A stretch of 11,323 nt of DNA from assembly GCA_030044035.1 (NCBI GenBank), contig JASHWN010000087.1, positions 1-11,323 on the forward strand, given 5' to 3'. Below the pieces are notes generated by a model. It was given only the letters and a program-made list of their open reading frames with translations, did not search any database and was not told the origin of the DNA. Positions 1-8,502 of this stretch are shown in pieces. Source of the stretch: Xanthobacteraceae bacterium (GTDB lineage: Bacteria > Pseudomonadota > Alphaproteobacteria > Rhizobiales > Xanthobacteraceae). The translations under genes and the position numbers were made by a program. The first letter of the stretch is position 1, and the number at the start of each line of letters is the position of its first letter.

Positions 1-616
1 CGGCGTCATTGGTCAGCGCCGCGCCGCCCTCGCCGGTGGTGACGATCTTGACCGGATGGAAACTGAACACCGCGATGTCGCAGTAGCGGCAGTCGCCGAC
101 CGGCGCGCCGTCATATTTGCCGCCGATGGCGTGCGCCGCATCCTCGACGATGCGAAAGCCGTAACGCTCGGCCAGATTTTTGATTCGGCGCATGTCGCAG
201 GATTGTCCGGCGAAGTGCACCGGCACGACGATTTTCGGCAGCGTCCCTGCCGCCTCGGCACGCTCGAGTTTTTCCGCAAGCGCATCCGCGCTCATATTGC
301 CGGTGCGCAGGTCGATGTCGACGAAATCGATCGTGGCGCCGCAGCCAAGTCCGCAGCCGGCCGAAGCGACGAACGTGTTCGGCGAAGTCCACAGCCGGTC
401 GCCCGGACCGAGCCCGAGCGCGACGCAGGCGATATGCAAGGCCGCGGTGGCGCTGTTGACGGCGACGGCATGCTGCGCGCCGCAAGTGTCGGCCAAGATG
501 CGCTCGAAGCGCGGCACGGTCGGGCCTTGGGTCAGCCAATCGGAGCGCAACACCGCAGCCACAGCGTCGATGTCGTCGGCGCGAATGTCCTGCCGGCCGT
601 AAGGAATGGATGGCAT
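1..616 (-). CDS. pseC: PseC-type UDP-sugar C4 aminotransferase (partial, 3' end beyond left edge)
   Basis: This is a PLP-dependent DegT/DnrJ/EryC1/StrS aminotransferase. PseC converts UDP-2-acetamido-2,6-dideoxy-L-arabino-hexos-4-ulose, the PseB product, to the 4-amino sugar in cytoplasmic pseudaminic acid synthesis. The minus-strand frame opens with MPSIPYGRQDI and runs 205 codons to the window edge without a stop, about half of the usual 375-390 residues. Visible signatures are the cofactor-loop NSATAALH (about 54-61), EDAAHAIGG (158-166) and FSFHPVK-IVTTGEGG with the presumed Schiff-base lysine at K190. The SFHPVK..TT.EGG pattern is typical of PseC. The ATG at 616 lies one base after the pseB stop (TGA-C-ATG), which supports both this start and translational coupling. 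The rest of the gene, and probably pseF/G/H/I, would lie to the left. Family and adjacency to pseB are clear; a different DegT aminotransferase acting on the same 4-keto sugar remains possible. Confidence 0.9.
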   Translation of the reverse strand, partial: MPSIPYGRQDIRADDIDAVAAVLRSDWLTQGPTVPRFERILADTCGAQHAVAVNSATAALHIACVALGLGPGDRLWTSPNTFVASAGCGLGCGATIDFVDIDLRTGNMSADALAEKLERAEAAGTLPKIVVPVHFAGQSCDMRRIKNLAERYGFRIVEDAAHAIGGKYDGAPVGDCRYCDIAVFSFHPVKIVTTGEGGAALTNDA

Positions 617-617
617 G

Positions 618-1612
618 TCAGCCCGCGGCAAACTTGGCACCGTCGCACGCGATCCAGGCACGCAGCGCCTCGACCGACATCCATTCGCTGTTGGAGTCCG
701 ATGCATAAACGAAGCCGGCCGGCACCCGGCGGCCGTCCTTGATGCGCGCTTTGTTGCCCAGCGCGTCGATCGCCGGCACCACCTTATAGTAGTCGTCGTA
801 TTCGAATGTGTGGTGCGAGTCCTCGGCGCTGATCAGCTGCTCGTGCAGCTTTTCACCCGGGCGAATGCCGACGATATAAGGTTCGGCCTCAGGGTCGATG
901 CCGCGCGCGATGTCGATCACCTTGATCGACGGCGCCTTCTTCACATAGACCTCGCCGCCTTCCATATCGTCCAATGCGTGCCAGACCAGCTCGATGCCTT
1001 GTTCCAGCGGCACCATGAAGCGCGTCATCTGCGGATCGGTGATGGGCAGCTTGCCCTTGCCTTTGAGCGACATGAACAGCGGAATGACCGAACCGCGCGA
1101 GCCCATGACGTTGCCGTAACGCACCACGGCAAAACGCGTGTCGTGACCGCCGACATAGGCGTTGCCGGCGACGAACAGCTTGTCCGAGACCAGCTTGGTC
1201 GCGCCATAGAGGTTGACCGGGCTGCTCGCCTTGTCGGTCGACAGCGCCACCACCCGCTTGACGCCGCGGTCGATGCAGGCGTCGATCACGTTCATGGCGC
1301 CGAGCACGTTGGTCTTGACGCATTCGAACGGATTGTATTCGGCGGTCGGCACGATCTTCAGCGCCGCGGCGTGCACCACGTAATCGACGCCGTCGAGCGC
1401 TCTGGAAAGCCGCTCGCGGTCGCGCACGTCGCCGATGAAGAAGCGCACGCGGCCATCGTCGGCGTAGGTTTTGGCCATCTCCCACTGCTTCATCTCGTCG
1501 CGCGAATAGACGACAAGGCGCCGCGGATCAAAGCGCGCAAGCGTCATCGCCACGAAGGCGCGGCCGAACGAGCCGGTGCCGCCGGTGAGCAGGATGCTGC
1601 TGCTCGCGAGAC

Positions 1613-1616
<4 letters not shown>
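618..1616 (-). CDS. pseB: UDP-N-acetylglucosamine 4,6-dehydratase (inverting), PseB
   Basis: This 332-residue protein is an extended short-chain dehydrogenase of the FlaA1/PseB type. It removes water from UDP-GlcNAc and epimerises C5, giving the 4-keto-6-deoxy-L-arabino sugar that PseC aminates. The Rossmann motif TGGTGSFG is at 11-18. The catalytic cluster T127-D128-K129 (in STDKASSP) and Y137/K141 (in YGATK) matches the Thr-Asp-Lys/Tyr-Lys spacing of Helicobacter FlaA1. Other family signatures are AALKIVP (84-90), RYGNVMGSRGSVIP (166-179) and IRPGEKLHE (251-259). Length is normal for the family. The start overlaps the wzt stop in an ATGA (1616-1613), and pseC follows after one base. Related inverting dehydratases (CapE/WbjB) serve N-acetyl-L-fucosamine pathways, but they lack an adjacent PseC, so the pseudaminic acid branch is preferred. 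Confidence 0.94.
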
Positions 1617-2890
<1,274 letters not shown>

Positions 2891-2894
2891 GCCT

Positions 2895-3566
2895 TCAGTA
2901 CTTCGTCCGATAGTAGACGTACTTGACGACTTCGTTCTGGAACGTGATGACGCCGCTTTCGTTGTGCCACCAGTCGTTTCGGGTGTAGTCCGGCGGGTCG
3001 ATCGCCGGCACCAGAACGAGCGCGTCGTTGCCGAAGATGTGGTGCATAATCCAGCGTAGCCGGCGCGTGGCGAAAATATCGGTCGGCACCAGGATGGTGC
3101 GGGCGCCGGTACGCTTGGCCCAGTCGTGCAGCGCCACCGCCTCAGCGTAAGTATCCTTCAGATTGCTGCCGAACGGCTCGATTGCGGCGTCGGGCACGCC
3201 GAGCTTTTCCAGCACCTCGATATTTTCGCGCACATGGGAGCGCAACACGCCGAGCTGCTCGGCCGGGCTCGCGCCGATATTCGAGACCAAAATCTTGGTC
3301 ACCAAGCCGCGGCGATAGAACTCGGCCGCCGCGAACGGCCGGTATTCGAGGCCGCCGCCGAGCACCGCCGCCGCGTCCGCCGGTGCTGGCGCATCGGACA
3401 CGATCCACAGCGCCGCCGCCTCGCGCAGCAAAGCGTGACGTCCGCTCCAACTTGCCGCCGCCAGCAGCACGACCGCGAGCAAACATCCGACAACGACGCG
3501 CCGCGCCCGCCACGACCTTTGCGGTGGCGCAATCTCGATGCCGTTCCGCCCGATAGAAGCTGTCAT
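2895..3566 (-). CDS. DUF218 (YdcF/SanA/ElyC family) membrane-anchored protein
   Basis: This 223-residue protein has a basic N-terminus (RSWRARR), one strongly hydrophobic segment at about 24-40 (VVVGCLLAVVLLAAASW), and then a DUF218 domain that probably faces the periplasm. Domain landmarks are DAAAVLGGG (64-72), YRPFAAAEFYRRG (75-87), ILVSN (92-96), GSNLKDTYAEA (133-143, matching the family S.NT.ENA motif) and PTDIFATRR (161-169). The family's biochemical activity is not settled. E. coli ElyC affects peptidoglycan and undecaprenyl-phosphate metabolism, and SanA affects the envelope barrier. The ATG at 3566 overlaps the wzm stop by four bases (ATGA), which fixes the start; the same frame is open further upstream, but that part lies inside wzm. 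Its place between wzm and wzt suggests a role in lipid-linked glycan metabolism or export. Family is confident; function is inferred. Confidence 0.87.
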   Translation of the reverse strand: MTASIGRNGIEIAPPQRSWRARRVVVGCLLAVVLLAAASWSGRHALLREAAALWIVSDAPAPADAAAVLGGGLEYRPFAAAEFYRRGLVTKILVSNIGASPAEQLGVLRSHVRENIEVLEKLGVPDAAIEPFGSNLKDTYAEAVALHDWAKRTGARTILVPTDIFATRRLRWIMHHIFGNDALVLVPAIDPPDYTRNDWWHNESGVITFQNEVVKYVYYRTKY

Positions 3567-4432
3567 ATGCGATCGGCGAAACTGTGTTCCACGCGGCGGA
3601 AGTACCATAGCCCGAGCGTCAGCACCGCGGCGGTGACGGCGGCGGAGATCGCGACGCTTTGCGGATCGAGACCGACGCGGCCGCCAAGCAATGACCAGCG
3701 AAAGCCGTCGATGATGCCGACCATCGGATTGAGCGCATAAAGCGCCCGCCATTGCGCCGGCACATCGCTGGTCGAGAAGGCGATCGGCGACACGAACAGG
3801 CCGAATTGCACCAGGAACGGCACGATATAGCGGAAGTCGCGGTACTCGACGTTGAGCGCGGCAAAAAACAAGCCGAGACCAAGCGACAGACCAAAGGCGA
3901 GGAGCAAAAAACCCGGCAGTGCCGCGAGTTGCCATCCCGGCAAAAAACGGTACCAGAGCAGGAGGAGCAACAGAAGCGCCAGCGTGATAGCGAAGTCGAT
4001 GACCGTCGTCGCCACCGCGGCCAGCGGAATGAGCAGGCGCGGGAAGTAGATTTTGGAGATCAGGTTGGCGTTGCCGATCAGGCTTGAGGCTGCCTCCGAC
4101 AACGCGCTGGAGAAGAATTGCCACGGCAACACTGCCGCGAAGACCAGGATCGGCTCCGGCACGGTGCCCGGCGGAAAGCCGATCAGGCGGCGAAAGCCGA
4201 CAAAAATCAGCATCGTCAGCGCCGGCCGGATCAAAGCCCAGGCCACGCCGATGCCGGTCTGCTTGTAGCGCACCGCGGTATCGCGCCAGGCCAGAAAATA
4301 GATCAGCTCGCGGTAATGCCAGAGATCGCGCCAGTAGTTCTTCGCCGTCATGCCAGGCTCGATGACGAGCCGCGCCACGGTCATGTCGGAGCCGGATTGA
4401 AGCGGCAGCGTCACGTCGCGGACACCGTTCAT
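3563..4432 (-). CDS. wzm: Polysaccharide ABC transporter permease, Wzm type
   Basis: This 289-residue ABC-2 family inner-membrane permease forms the channel that moves lipid-linked polysaccharide across the membrane with Wzt. About six hydrophobic stretches are visible: 62-82, 95-115, 133-160, 170-193, 203-220 and 258-277. Family landmarks are the amphipathic lead-in YRELIYFLAWRD (40-51), VRYKQTGIGVAWALIRP (54-70), GNANLISKIYFPR (120-132), NVEYRDFRYIVPF (194-206) and LNPMVGIIDGFRW (234-246). The ATG at 4432 comes one base after the gmd stop (TGA-G-ATG). An internal ATG at residue 17 could be the true start, because the first 25 residues look poorly structured. The stop overlaps the DUF218 start. 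Its ATPase partner wzt is displaced by one gene, where the two are normally adjacent. Confidence 0.93.
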   Translation of the reverse strand: MNGVRDVTLPLQSGSDMTVARLVIEPGMTAKNYWRDLWHYRELIYFLAWRDTAVRYKQTGIGVAWALIRPALTMLIFVGFRRLIGFPPGTVPEPILVFAAVLPWQFFSSALSEAASSLIGNANLISKIYFPRLLIPLAAVATTVIDFAITLALLLLLLLWYRFLPGWQLAALPGFLLLAFGLSLGLGLFFAALNVEYRDFRYIVPFLVQFGLFVSPIAFSTSDVPAQWRALYALNPMVGIIDGFRWSLLGGRVGLDPQSVAISAAVTAAVLTLGLWYFRRVEHSFADRI

Positions 4433-4433
4433 C

Positions 4434-5480
4434 TCACCGCGTTGACGGCTGGCGCTTGCCGCCGACAGCTCGAATACTTCCGGCTATCTCACGTGCGCCG
4501 CCCTCAGGCGGCGAACCGCGGCCGGGATCGAGTTCGGCCGCCACCATGAGCTGGACGACATCCGTCATGGTGGATTGCGTTCGCCATCCGATTAGCCTTT
4601 GCGCCAAGGCGGCATTGCCGATGCTGCACGCGATATCGGACGGCCGGCGCAGCGTATCGTCGACCTCAACGTGCCCCGACCAATCGAGACCGACCGCCGC
4701 AAACGCAGCGCTCACAAATTCGCGGAGACTGTGCGTCTGTCCAGTGGCAATGACCAGATCGGCAGGGAAATCCAGCTGGGTCATGCGCCAGATCGCTTCC
4801 ACGTATTCGGGCGCGAAGCCCCAGTCGCGTTTGATCTCCAAGTCCCCGAGCCGAAGTTCTTGTTTGAAGCCCTTTGCGATAGCGCAAGCGGCTGCCACTA
4901 TCTTTTTCGTGACAAAACGGTGCGGCCGCAACGGCGACTCGTGGTTAAACAGAATGCCGTTGGTGGCGTGCAGGCCGTAGGCTTCCCGATAATTGACGAC
5001 AGCCCAATGCGCAGCCGCCTTTGCTACCGCATATGGGCTGCGCGGACGGAATGGCGTGGTTTCGTCGGCGGCGCATCCGCCGGTGTCGCCAAAGCATTCA
5101 CTCGAGCTTGCGTTATACAGTCGGATGTCCCGGCCGAGGAAGCGGATCGCCTCAAGGAGATTCAGACAGCCGGTGCCGATACTGGCCATGGCTTCGACCG
5201 GCTGTTCAAATGACAGCGCCACCGAAGATTGACCGGCGAGATTGTATACTTCGTCCGGACGGACTCTGTCCAATACCTGAAGCGTACTGCGAAAATCGGT
5301 GAGAGACATTGAGAGGCAATCGACTTGATCACGGATGCCGAGCCGCACCAAATTATCGAATCGCGCCATCTGAGCGTCACGTGAAGTTCCGGTCACGTGA
5401 TAGTTTTTCGACAGCAGCAGGCGGGCAAGATATGCACCGTCCTGCCCAGAGACGCCGCAAATCAGAGCGCGCTTTTGCAT
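4434..5480 (-). CDS. gmd: GDP-mannose 4,6-dehydratase-like NAD(P)-dependent sugar dehydratase
   Basis: This 348-residue extended SDR enzyme is predicted to convert GDP-D-mannose to GDP-4-keto-6-deoxy-D-mannose, the precursor of rhamnose, fucose, perosamine and similar sugars. It shows GVSGQDGAYL (9-18), RPDEVYNLAGQSSV (74-87), SSSECFG (125-131), SPYAVAK with Y150/K154 (148-154), NYREAYGLHATNGILFNHESP (in 163-183), RDWGFAPEYVEAIW (218-231) and VIATGQTHSLREFV (243-256). The Y/K pair and E128 align with E. coli Gmd, but S126 occupies the place of the catalytic Thr. The loop after the Rossmann motif is shorter than in E. coli Gmd. About 30 polar, Gly/Pro/Arg-rich residues follow the usual end. 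I chose ATG 5480; an in-frame TTG at 5486 is an alternative, and neither has a clear ribosome binding site. Sampled base composition is lower in GC than in neighbouring genes. No GDP-sugar reductase, epimerase or aminotransferase for the next step is in the window. Confidence 0.87.
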   Translation of the reverse strand: MQKRALICGVSGQDGAYLARLLLSKNYHVTGTSRDAQMARFDNLVRLGIRDQVDCLSMSLTDFRSTLQVLDRVRPDEVYNLAGQSSVALSFEQPVEAMASIGTGCLNLLEAIRFLGRDIRLYNASSSECFGDTGGCAADETTPFRPRSPYAVAKAAAHWAVVNYREAYGLHATNGILFNHESPLRPHRFVTKKIVAAACAIAKGFKQELRLGDLEIKRDWGFAPEYVEAIWRMTQLDFPADLVIATGQTHSLREFVSAAFAAVGLDWSGHVEVDDTLRRPSDIACSIGNAALAQRLIGWRTQSTMTDVVQLMVAAELDPGRGSPPEGGAREIAGSIRAVGGKRQPSTR

Positions 5481-5492
5481 TTTCAAGATCGG

Positions 5493-6608
5493 TTAAATGT
5501 CGATGATGCGGCGGAGCGCGCCGTGAAGCCGAGTTGAGAAATTGTCGAAAGCAAAATAGACTAGCCCAGCCGGTACCTGTTTCGGCCTTCGCAACGCGGC
5601 GACAATGGCCGACAGCAGCGCTGTTTGATCCTTCGGATCGACTACGGCACCCAGTTCACCACCGCGGACGGCTTCCTGGGTCCCGTCGGCGCTGCTCGCA
5701 ACCACGGGCGTTCCACACGCAAGCGCCTCCAGCACGACAAAGCCAAGCCCTTCCCAGCAGCTGGGCATGACATAGGCATCTGCAAGTCGATAATAGTCTC
5801 GCTTTTGCGCCTCAGGAATCCGACCGGCAAAGACAACTCGATCGGCAACTCCCAGCATCTTTGCCTTGGCTTCCAATCGTGGCCGATCATCACCATCGCC
5901 GGCCGCGATGTACGCGATATCAGGCTCCGCTTCACGCAATCGGGGCATCAATTCGATGACTTCATCAAATCCTTTGGCACGCTCATCAGACGACATTCGA
6001 CCAAGCGTCATGATGATTTTGCGGTGTTCAATACCGAGCTGCTGCAAAAGTTCGCTGTTCTTTTCAGCGAGGCCGAATTGCTCGACCCTGATCGCATTCG
6101 GCAGAACTGCGGTCGCCGCGGGATCAATGGTGCTCCAAGACAGGAATCGATCAAGCGTTGTTTGGCTGATGGAGATTACCAATTCCGCGCGAGAGGCGAG
6201 CCTGCCGACCATCGGCCGGGAAGGACGCCACCAACCGTCGATCCCGTAAATCACGAGCAAAAGTGGCGCACGTTGAACATACGCGACGAGCTTTGCCAGC
6301 GGCAGCAGGTTAATATGGGCGCAATAGATCAGATCGTACCGGGGACCCACGAACGCCTGCGCCATGGTGCGCCGCGCAAAACTCAGCTCCCCAGCAGTAC
6401 CGGCGAGATCGTATCGCACTTTTGCCGGCGCGTTGACAGCGCGGGCATCCGCGGCACGAGGCACAACGACGATTTCGCGGATGCCATTGAAGCCGGCCAG
6501 AGCCTCCAAAACGTCGCGGTTATATTGCGAGATGCCGCCAAAGCCGCCATGCGCATCGGTGGCCAGCATGAGAATTCGTTTGCCATCGTCGCTTCTGTTC
6601 TTCGTCAT
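5493..6608 (-). CDS. GT4-family glycosyltransferase
   Basis: This 371-residue, GT-B-fold retaining glycosyltransferase probably transfers a sugar from a nucleotide donor to the growing lipid-linked glycan on the cytoplasmic membrane face. The N-terminal acceptor domain begins RILMLATDAHGGFGGISQYN (11-30) with the glycine-rich loop, and a possible catalytic histidine is H98 in CAHIN. The C-terminal donor domain has TLGRMSSDERAKGFD (201-215, R204 and K212) and the EX7E motif E286-GLGFVVL-E294 followed by ACGTPVVAS. The frame is open far upstream into asnB, but homologous sequence begins only at the MTKNRS ATG at 6608, 23 bases after the asnB stop. No Shine-Dalgarno sequence is visible. A small stem-loop (6620-6634) overlaps the asnB stop, so initiation may depend on coupling. 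gmd follows after 12 bases. Donor and linkage cannot be read from sequence. Sampled GC is about 54%, clearly below asnB. Confidence 0.9.
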   Translation of the reverse strand: MTKNRSDDGKRILMLATDAHGGFGGISQYNRDVLEALAGFNGIREIVVVPRAADARAVNAPAKVRYDLAGTAGELSFARRTMAQAFVGPRYDLIYCAHINLLPLAKLVAYVQRAPLLLVIYGIDGWWRPSRPMVGRLASRAELVISISQTTLDRFLSWSTIDPAATAVLPNAIRVEQFGLAEKNSELLQQLGIEHRKIIMTLGRMSSDERAKGFDEVIELMPRLREAEPDIAYIAAGDGDDRPRLEAKAKMLGVADRVVFAGRIPEAQKRDYYRLADAYVMPSCWEGLGFVVLEALACGTPVVASSADGTQEAVRGGELGAVVDPKDQTALLSAIVAALRRPKQVPAGLVYFAFDNFSTRLHGALRRIIDI

Positions 6609-6619
6609 CGTTGGAGGAC

Positions 6620-6634
6620 TAGGCGGAAAGCCTA
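6620..6634 (-). other. Small stem-loop over the asnB stop / GT4 start region
   Basis: A perfect 5-bp stem (TAGGC/GCCTA on either strand) with a 5-base loop spans the asnB TAG stop and ends 12 bases before the glycosyltransferase ATG. A ribosome terminating on asnB would melt it, which could couple translation of the next gene. Five base pairs can easily arise by chance. Confidence 0.2.
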
Positions 6635-8467
6635 AGCCCGCGCGATCTGATAGGCCCAGCGGCGCGCCCACGGGCAATTGGCCGAGCGCAGCCGCGGCAC
6701 CTCGCGCCAGGCGCGCACGCGCTCGTCGTCCTGCAGCCATTGCGCAATCGGCGTCGCGAATCCGGTCTTGGCGCGGTTTTGAACTTCCGGCGGCACCGCA
6801 ATGCTGGGGCTGTTGGCGATGAGTTGCTTGCCGGTCCCTGCCGGCAAGCCGGCGAAATCCGACCCTACCGTCTGCAACAATGTCGCATCGACAAACGGCA
6901 CGCGCACTTCGAGCGAGTGCGCCATGCTGGCCCAATCGGTGTCGCGCAAAAGCTGATTGCGCAGGTAGAGGCCGGCCTCGAGCGCCGCCACTTTGCTCCA
7001 CGCGGCTTTCGGCTCCGGCTTGAGCACCGCCGCGATGTGCTTGATCGGGTCGAGGCGGCGCAGCCCCTCGCGCATGAAATCGCGATCCATCAGGCCGGCC
7101 AGCTCCCACGGCATGAACACGCCACGCCGCAGCAGATAGGCGCCCGAATAGCTGCCGGCGTACTGCAAAAAGCCCGCCGCTTTGGGATGAATGAGCGGCA
7201 CCACGCCGTTCAATGCCGCGATCGCATGCCGGACCGCGGCGCTGAGAAAAGGCACGAAAGAGCCGAGCCGGGTCAGCCGCACCCAGCGCGGAATATCGCT
7301 GAACGACGGATAGCCGCCGACCAATTCGTCGCCGCCGAGGCCGGACAGCGCGGCTTTCAGCCCGCGCTCGCGCGCCGCCTTGGCGACGAACCAGGTGTTG
7401 ATGCCGTCGATCGTGGGCTGATCCATCGCCGCAAAAATTTTCGGCAGGTCGACGCGAAATTCCTCGCGCGTCACGGTGCGGATCGTGTGCCGGGCGCCGT
7501 AATGCCGCGCCGTGAACGCGGCGAGCGGCGCCTCGTCGTCGCGTCGCCTGTGGAATTCGTCATAGCGCAGCGTGATCGCCTCGACGTCGCGTTTTTGGCC
7601 GGCATCGCGCATCAGGCCGAGCAGCGTCGCGGAATCAATTCCGGACGACAGAAAGATGCCGACCGGAACGTCGGCGACCAGATGATGGCGCACGCTGTCG
7701 AGGAGCGCCGTGCGGATACGCTCACGCGCGTCCACAGTTGGAGTGGGCGCGAGCTTTTTTGGCGCCGCCGCAAACGGGCGCGACACTGCAAAATAGCGCG
7801 TCGGACGCGCAGGACCGCAGCGATCGATCCACAACGTGGTTCCGGCTTCGACGGCGCGGACGGCGCTGTGGACCGTATAGGGCTCCGGCACGCTGCCGAA
7901 CAAAAAGAAGCCGGCCCAGCCGGCGGGGTCCGGATCGAGACCGATGCGGCCGCCGGCGACGAGCGCCTTGACCTGCGAGGCAAAGCGCAAGGTCCGGCCG
8001 TCATCGGCATAATAAAGCGGCTTGATGCCGTAAGGATCGCGCGCGAGCAACAAGCCCCCTCTTGCGGCATCCCACAGCGCGACGGCGAACATGCCGCGCA
8101 GGTCGTGCACCATCGCCGCGCCCTTGAGCGCATAAAGATGCAGCAGAACCTCGGTGTCCGATTGCGTGTGCAGCGCCCCGCCCTTCGCTTCCAGGCCGGC
8201 GCGCAAAGCTTTGTAATTGTAGATCTCGCCGTTGAACGCGATCACCGCGGCGCCATCCGCACTCACCATCGGCTGCGCTGCTTGTTCTGATAAATCGATG
8301 ATCGCAAGTCGGCGGTGGCCGAAGCCGATGCGGCCATCGGCCGAAACCCATTCGCCGCAACCGTCCGGGCCGCGCACCGCCATGTGGTCGCGCATCGCGC
8401 GCAACTCGGTCAGGTCGAGCGGACCGGGGGTATCACGGTAGGCGTAAATGCCGGCGATGCCGCACAT
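6632..8467 (-). CDS. asnB: Asparagine synthase (glutamine-hydrolysing) family amidotransferase
   Basis: This 611-residue class II glutamine amidotransferase has both domains complete. The start is fixed by MCGIAG, because Cys2 becomes the N-terminal nucleophile after Met removal. Glutaminase motifs are RGPDGCGEW (32-40), GHRRLAIID (50-58), FNGEIYNY (78-85), SDTEVL (103-108), LRGMFAVALWD (123-133) and DPYGIKPLYY (144-153). The synthetase domain has the PP-loop SSGIDS (274-279, a Ser replacing the first Gly of SGGxDS, a known variant), SGLGGDELVGGY (375-386) and LEVRVPFVD (519-527). The family makes asparagine from aspartate, ATP and glutamine, but paralogues in polysaccharide loci are thought to amidate sugar carboxylates. 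The context here favours glycan amidation, though no substrate evidence exists in the window. The gene lies 35 bases after the methyltransferase stop. Confidence 0.9.
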   Translation of the reverse strand: MCGIAGIYAYRDTPGPLDLTELRAMRDHMAVRGPDGCGEWVSADGRIGFGHRRLAIIDLSEQAAQPMVSADGAAVIAFNGEIYNYKALRAGLEAKGGALHTQSDTEVLLHLYALKGAAMVHDLRGMFAVALWDAARGGLLLARDPYGIKPLYYADDGRTLRFASQVKALVAGGRIGLDPDPAGWAGFFLFGSVPEPYTVHSAVRAVEAGTTLWIDRCGPARPTRYFAVSRPFAAAPKKLAPTPTVDARERIRTALLDSVRHHLVADVPVGIFLSSGIDSATLLGLMRDAGQKRDVEAITLRYDEFHRRRDDEAPLAAFTARHYGARHTIRTVTREEFRVDLPKIFAAMDQPTIDGINTWFVAKAARERGLKAALSGLGGDELVGGYPSFSDIPRWVRLTRLGSFVPFLSAAVRHAIAALNGVVPLIHPKAAGFLQYAGSYSGAYLLRRGVFMPWELAGLMDRDFMREGLRRLDPIKHIAAVLKPEPKAAWSKVAALEAGLYLRNQLLRDTDWASMAHSLEVRVPFVDATLLQTVGSDFAGLPAGTGKQLIANSPSIAVPPEVQNRAKTGFATPIAQWLQDDERVRAWREVPRLRSANCPWARRWAYQIARA

Positions 8468-8502
8468 GGCGTGGCGCAGCTATTAAAATCCGGACCAGGC
8501 GT

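Noticed and set aside
3567..4124. Possible long N-terminal extension of the DUF218 protein
   Set aside because: It overlaps most of wzm out of frame. The ATG at 3566, overlapping the wzm stop and followed by a normal TM anchor, is the natural start.
6826..6849. Perfect 9-bp inverted repeat (arms 6826-6834 and 6841-6849) with a 6-base loop
   Set aside because: It sits inside the asnB coding region (residues about 539-546), has no following T-run, and its arms are ordinary high-GC codons for Gly, Leu, Pro and Lys.
6609..7109. Possible 167-residue N-terminal extension of the GT4 glycosyltransferase
   Set aside because: The extra frame lies inside asnB in another reading frame and is Arg/Ala-rich. 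GT4 homology begins right at the ATG at 6608.
6740..8290. A 516-codon open frame on the plus strand
   Set aside because: It lies entirely opposite asnB, whose motifs and length are complete. Its product is Arg/His/Ala-rich with no recognisable domain, as expected for an antisense frame in high-GC DNA.
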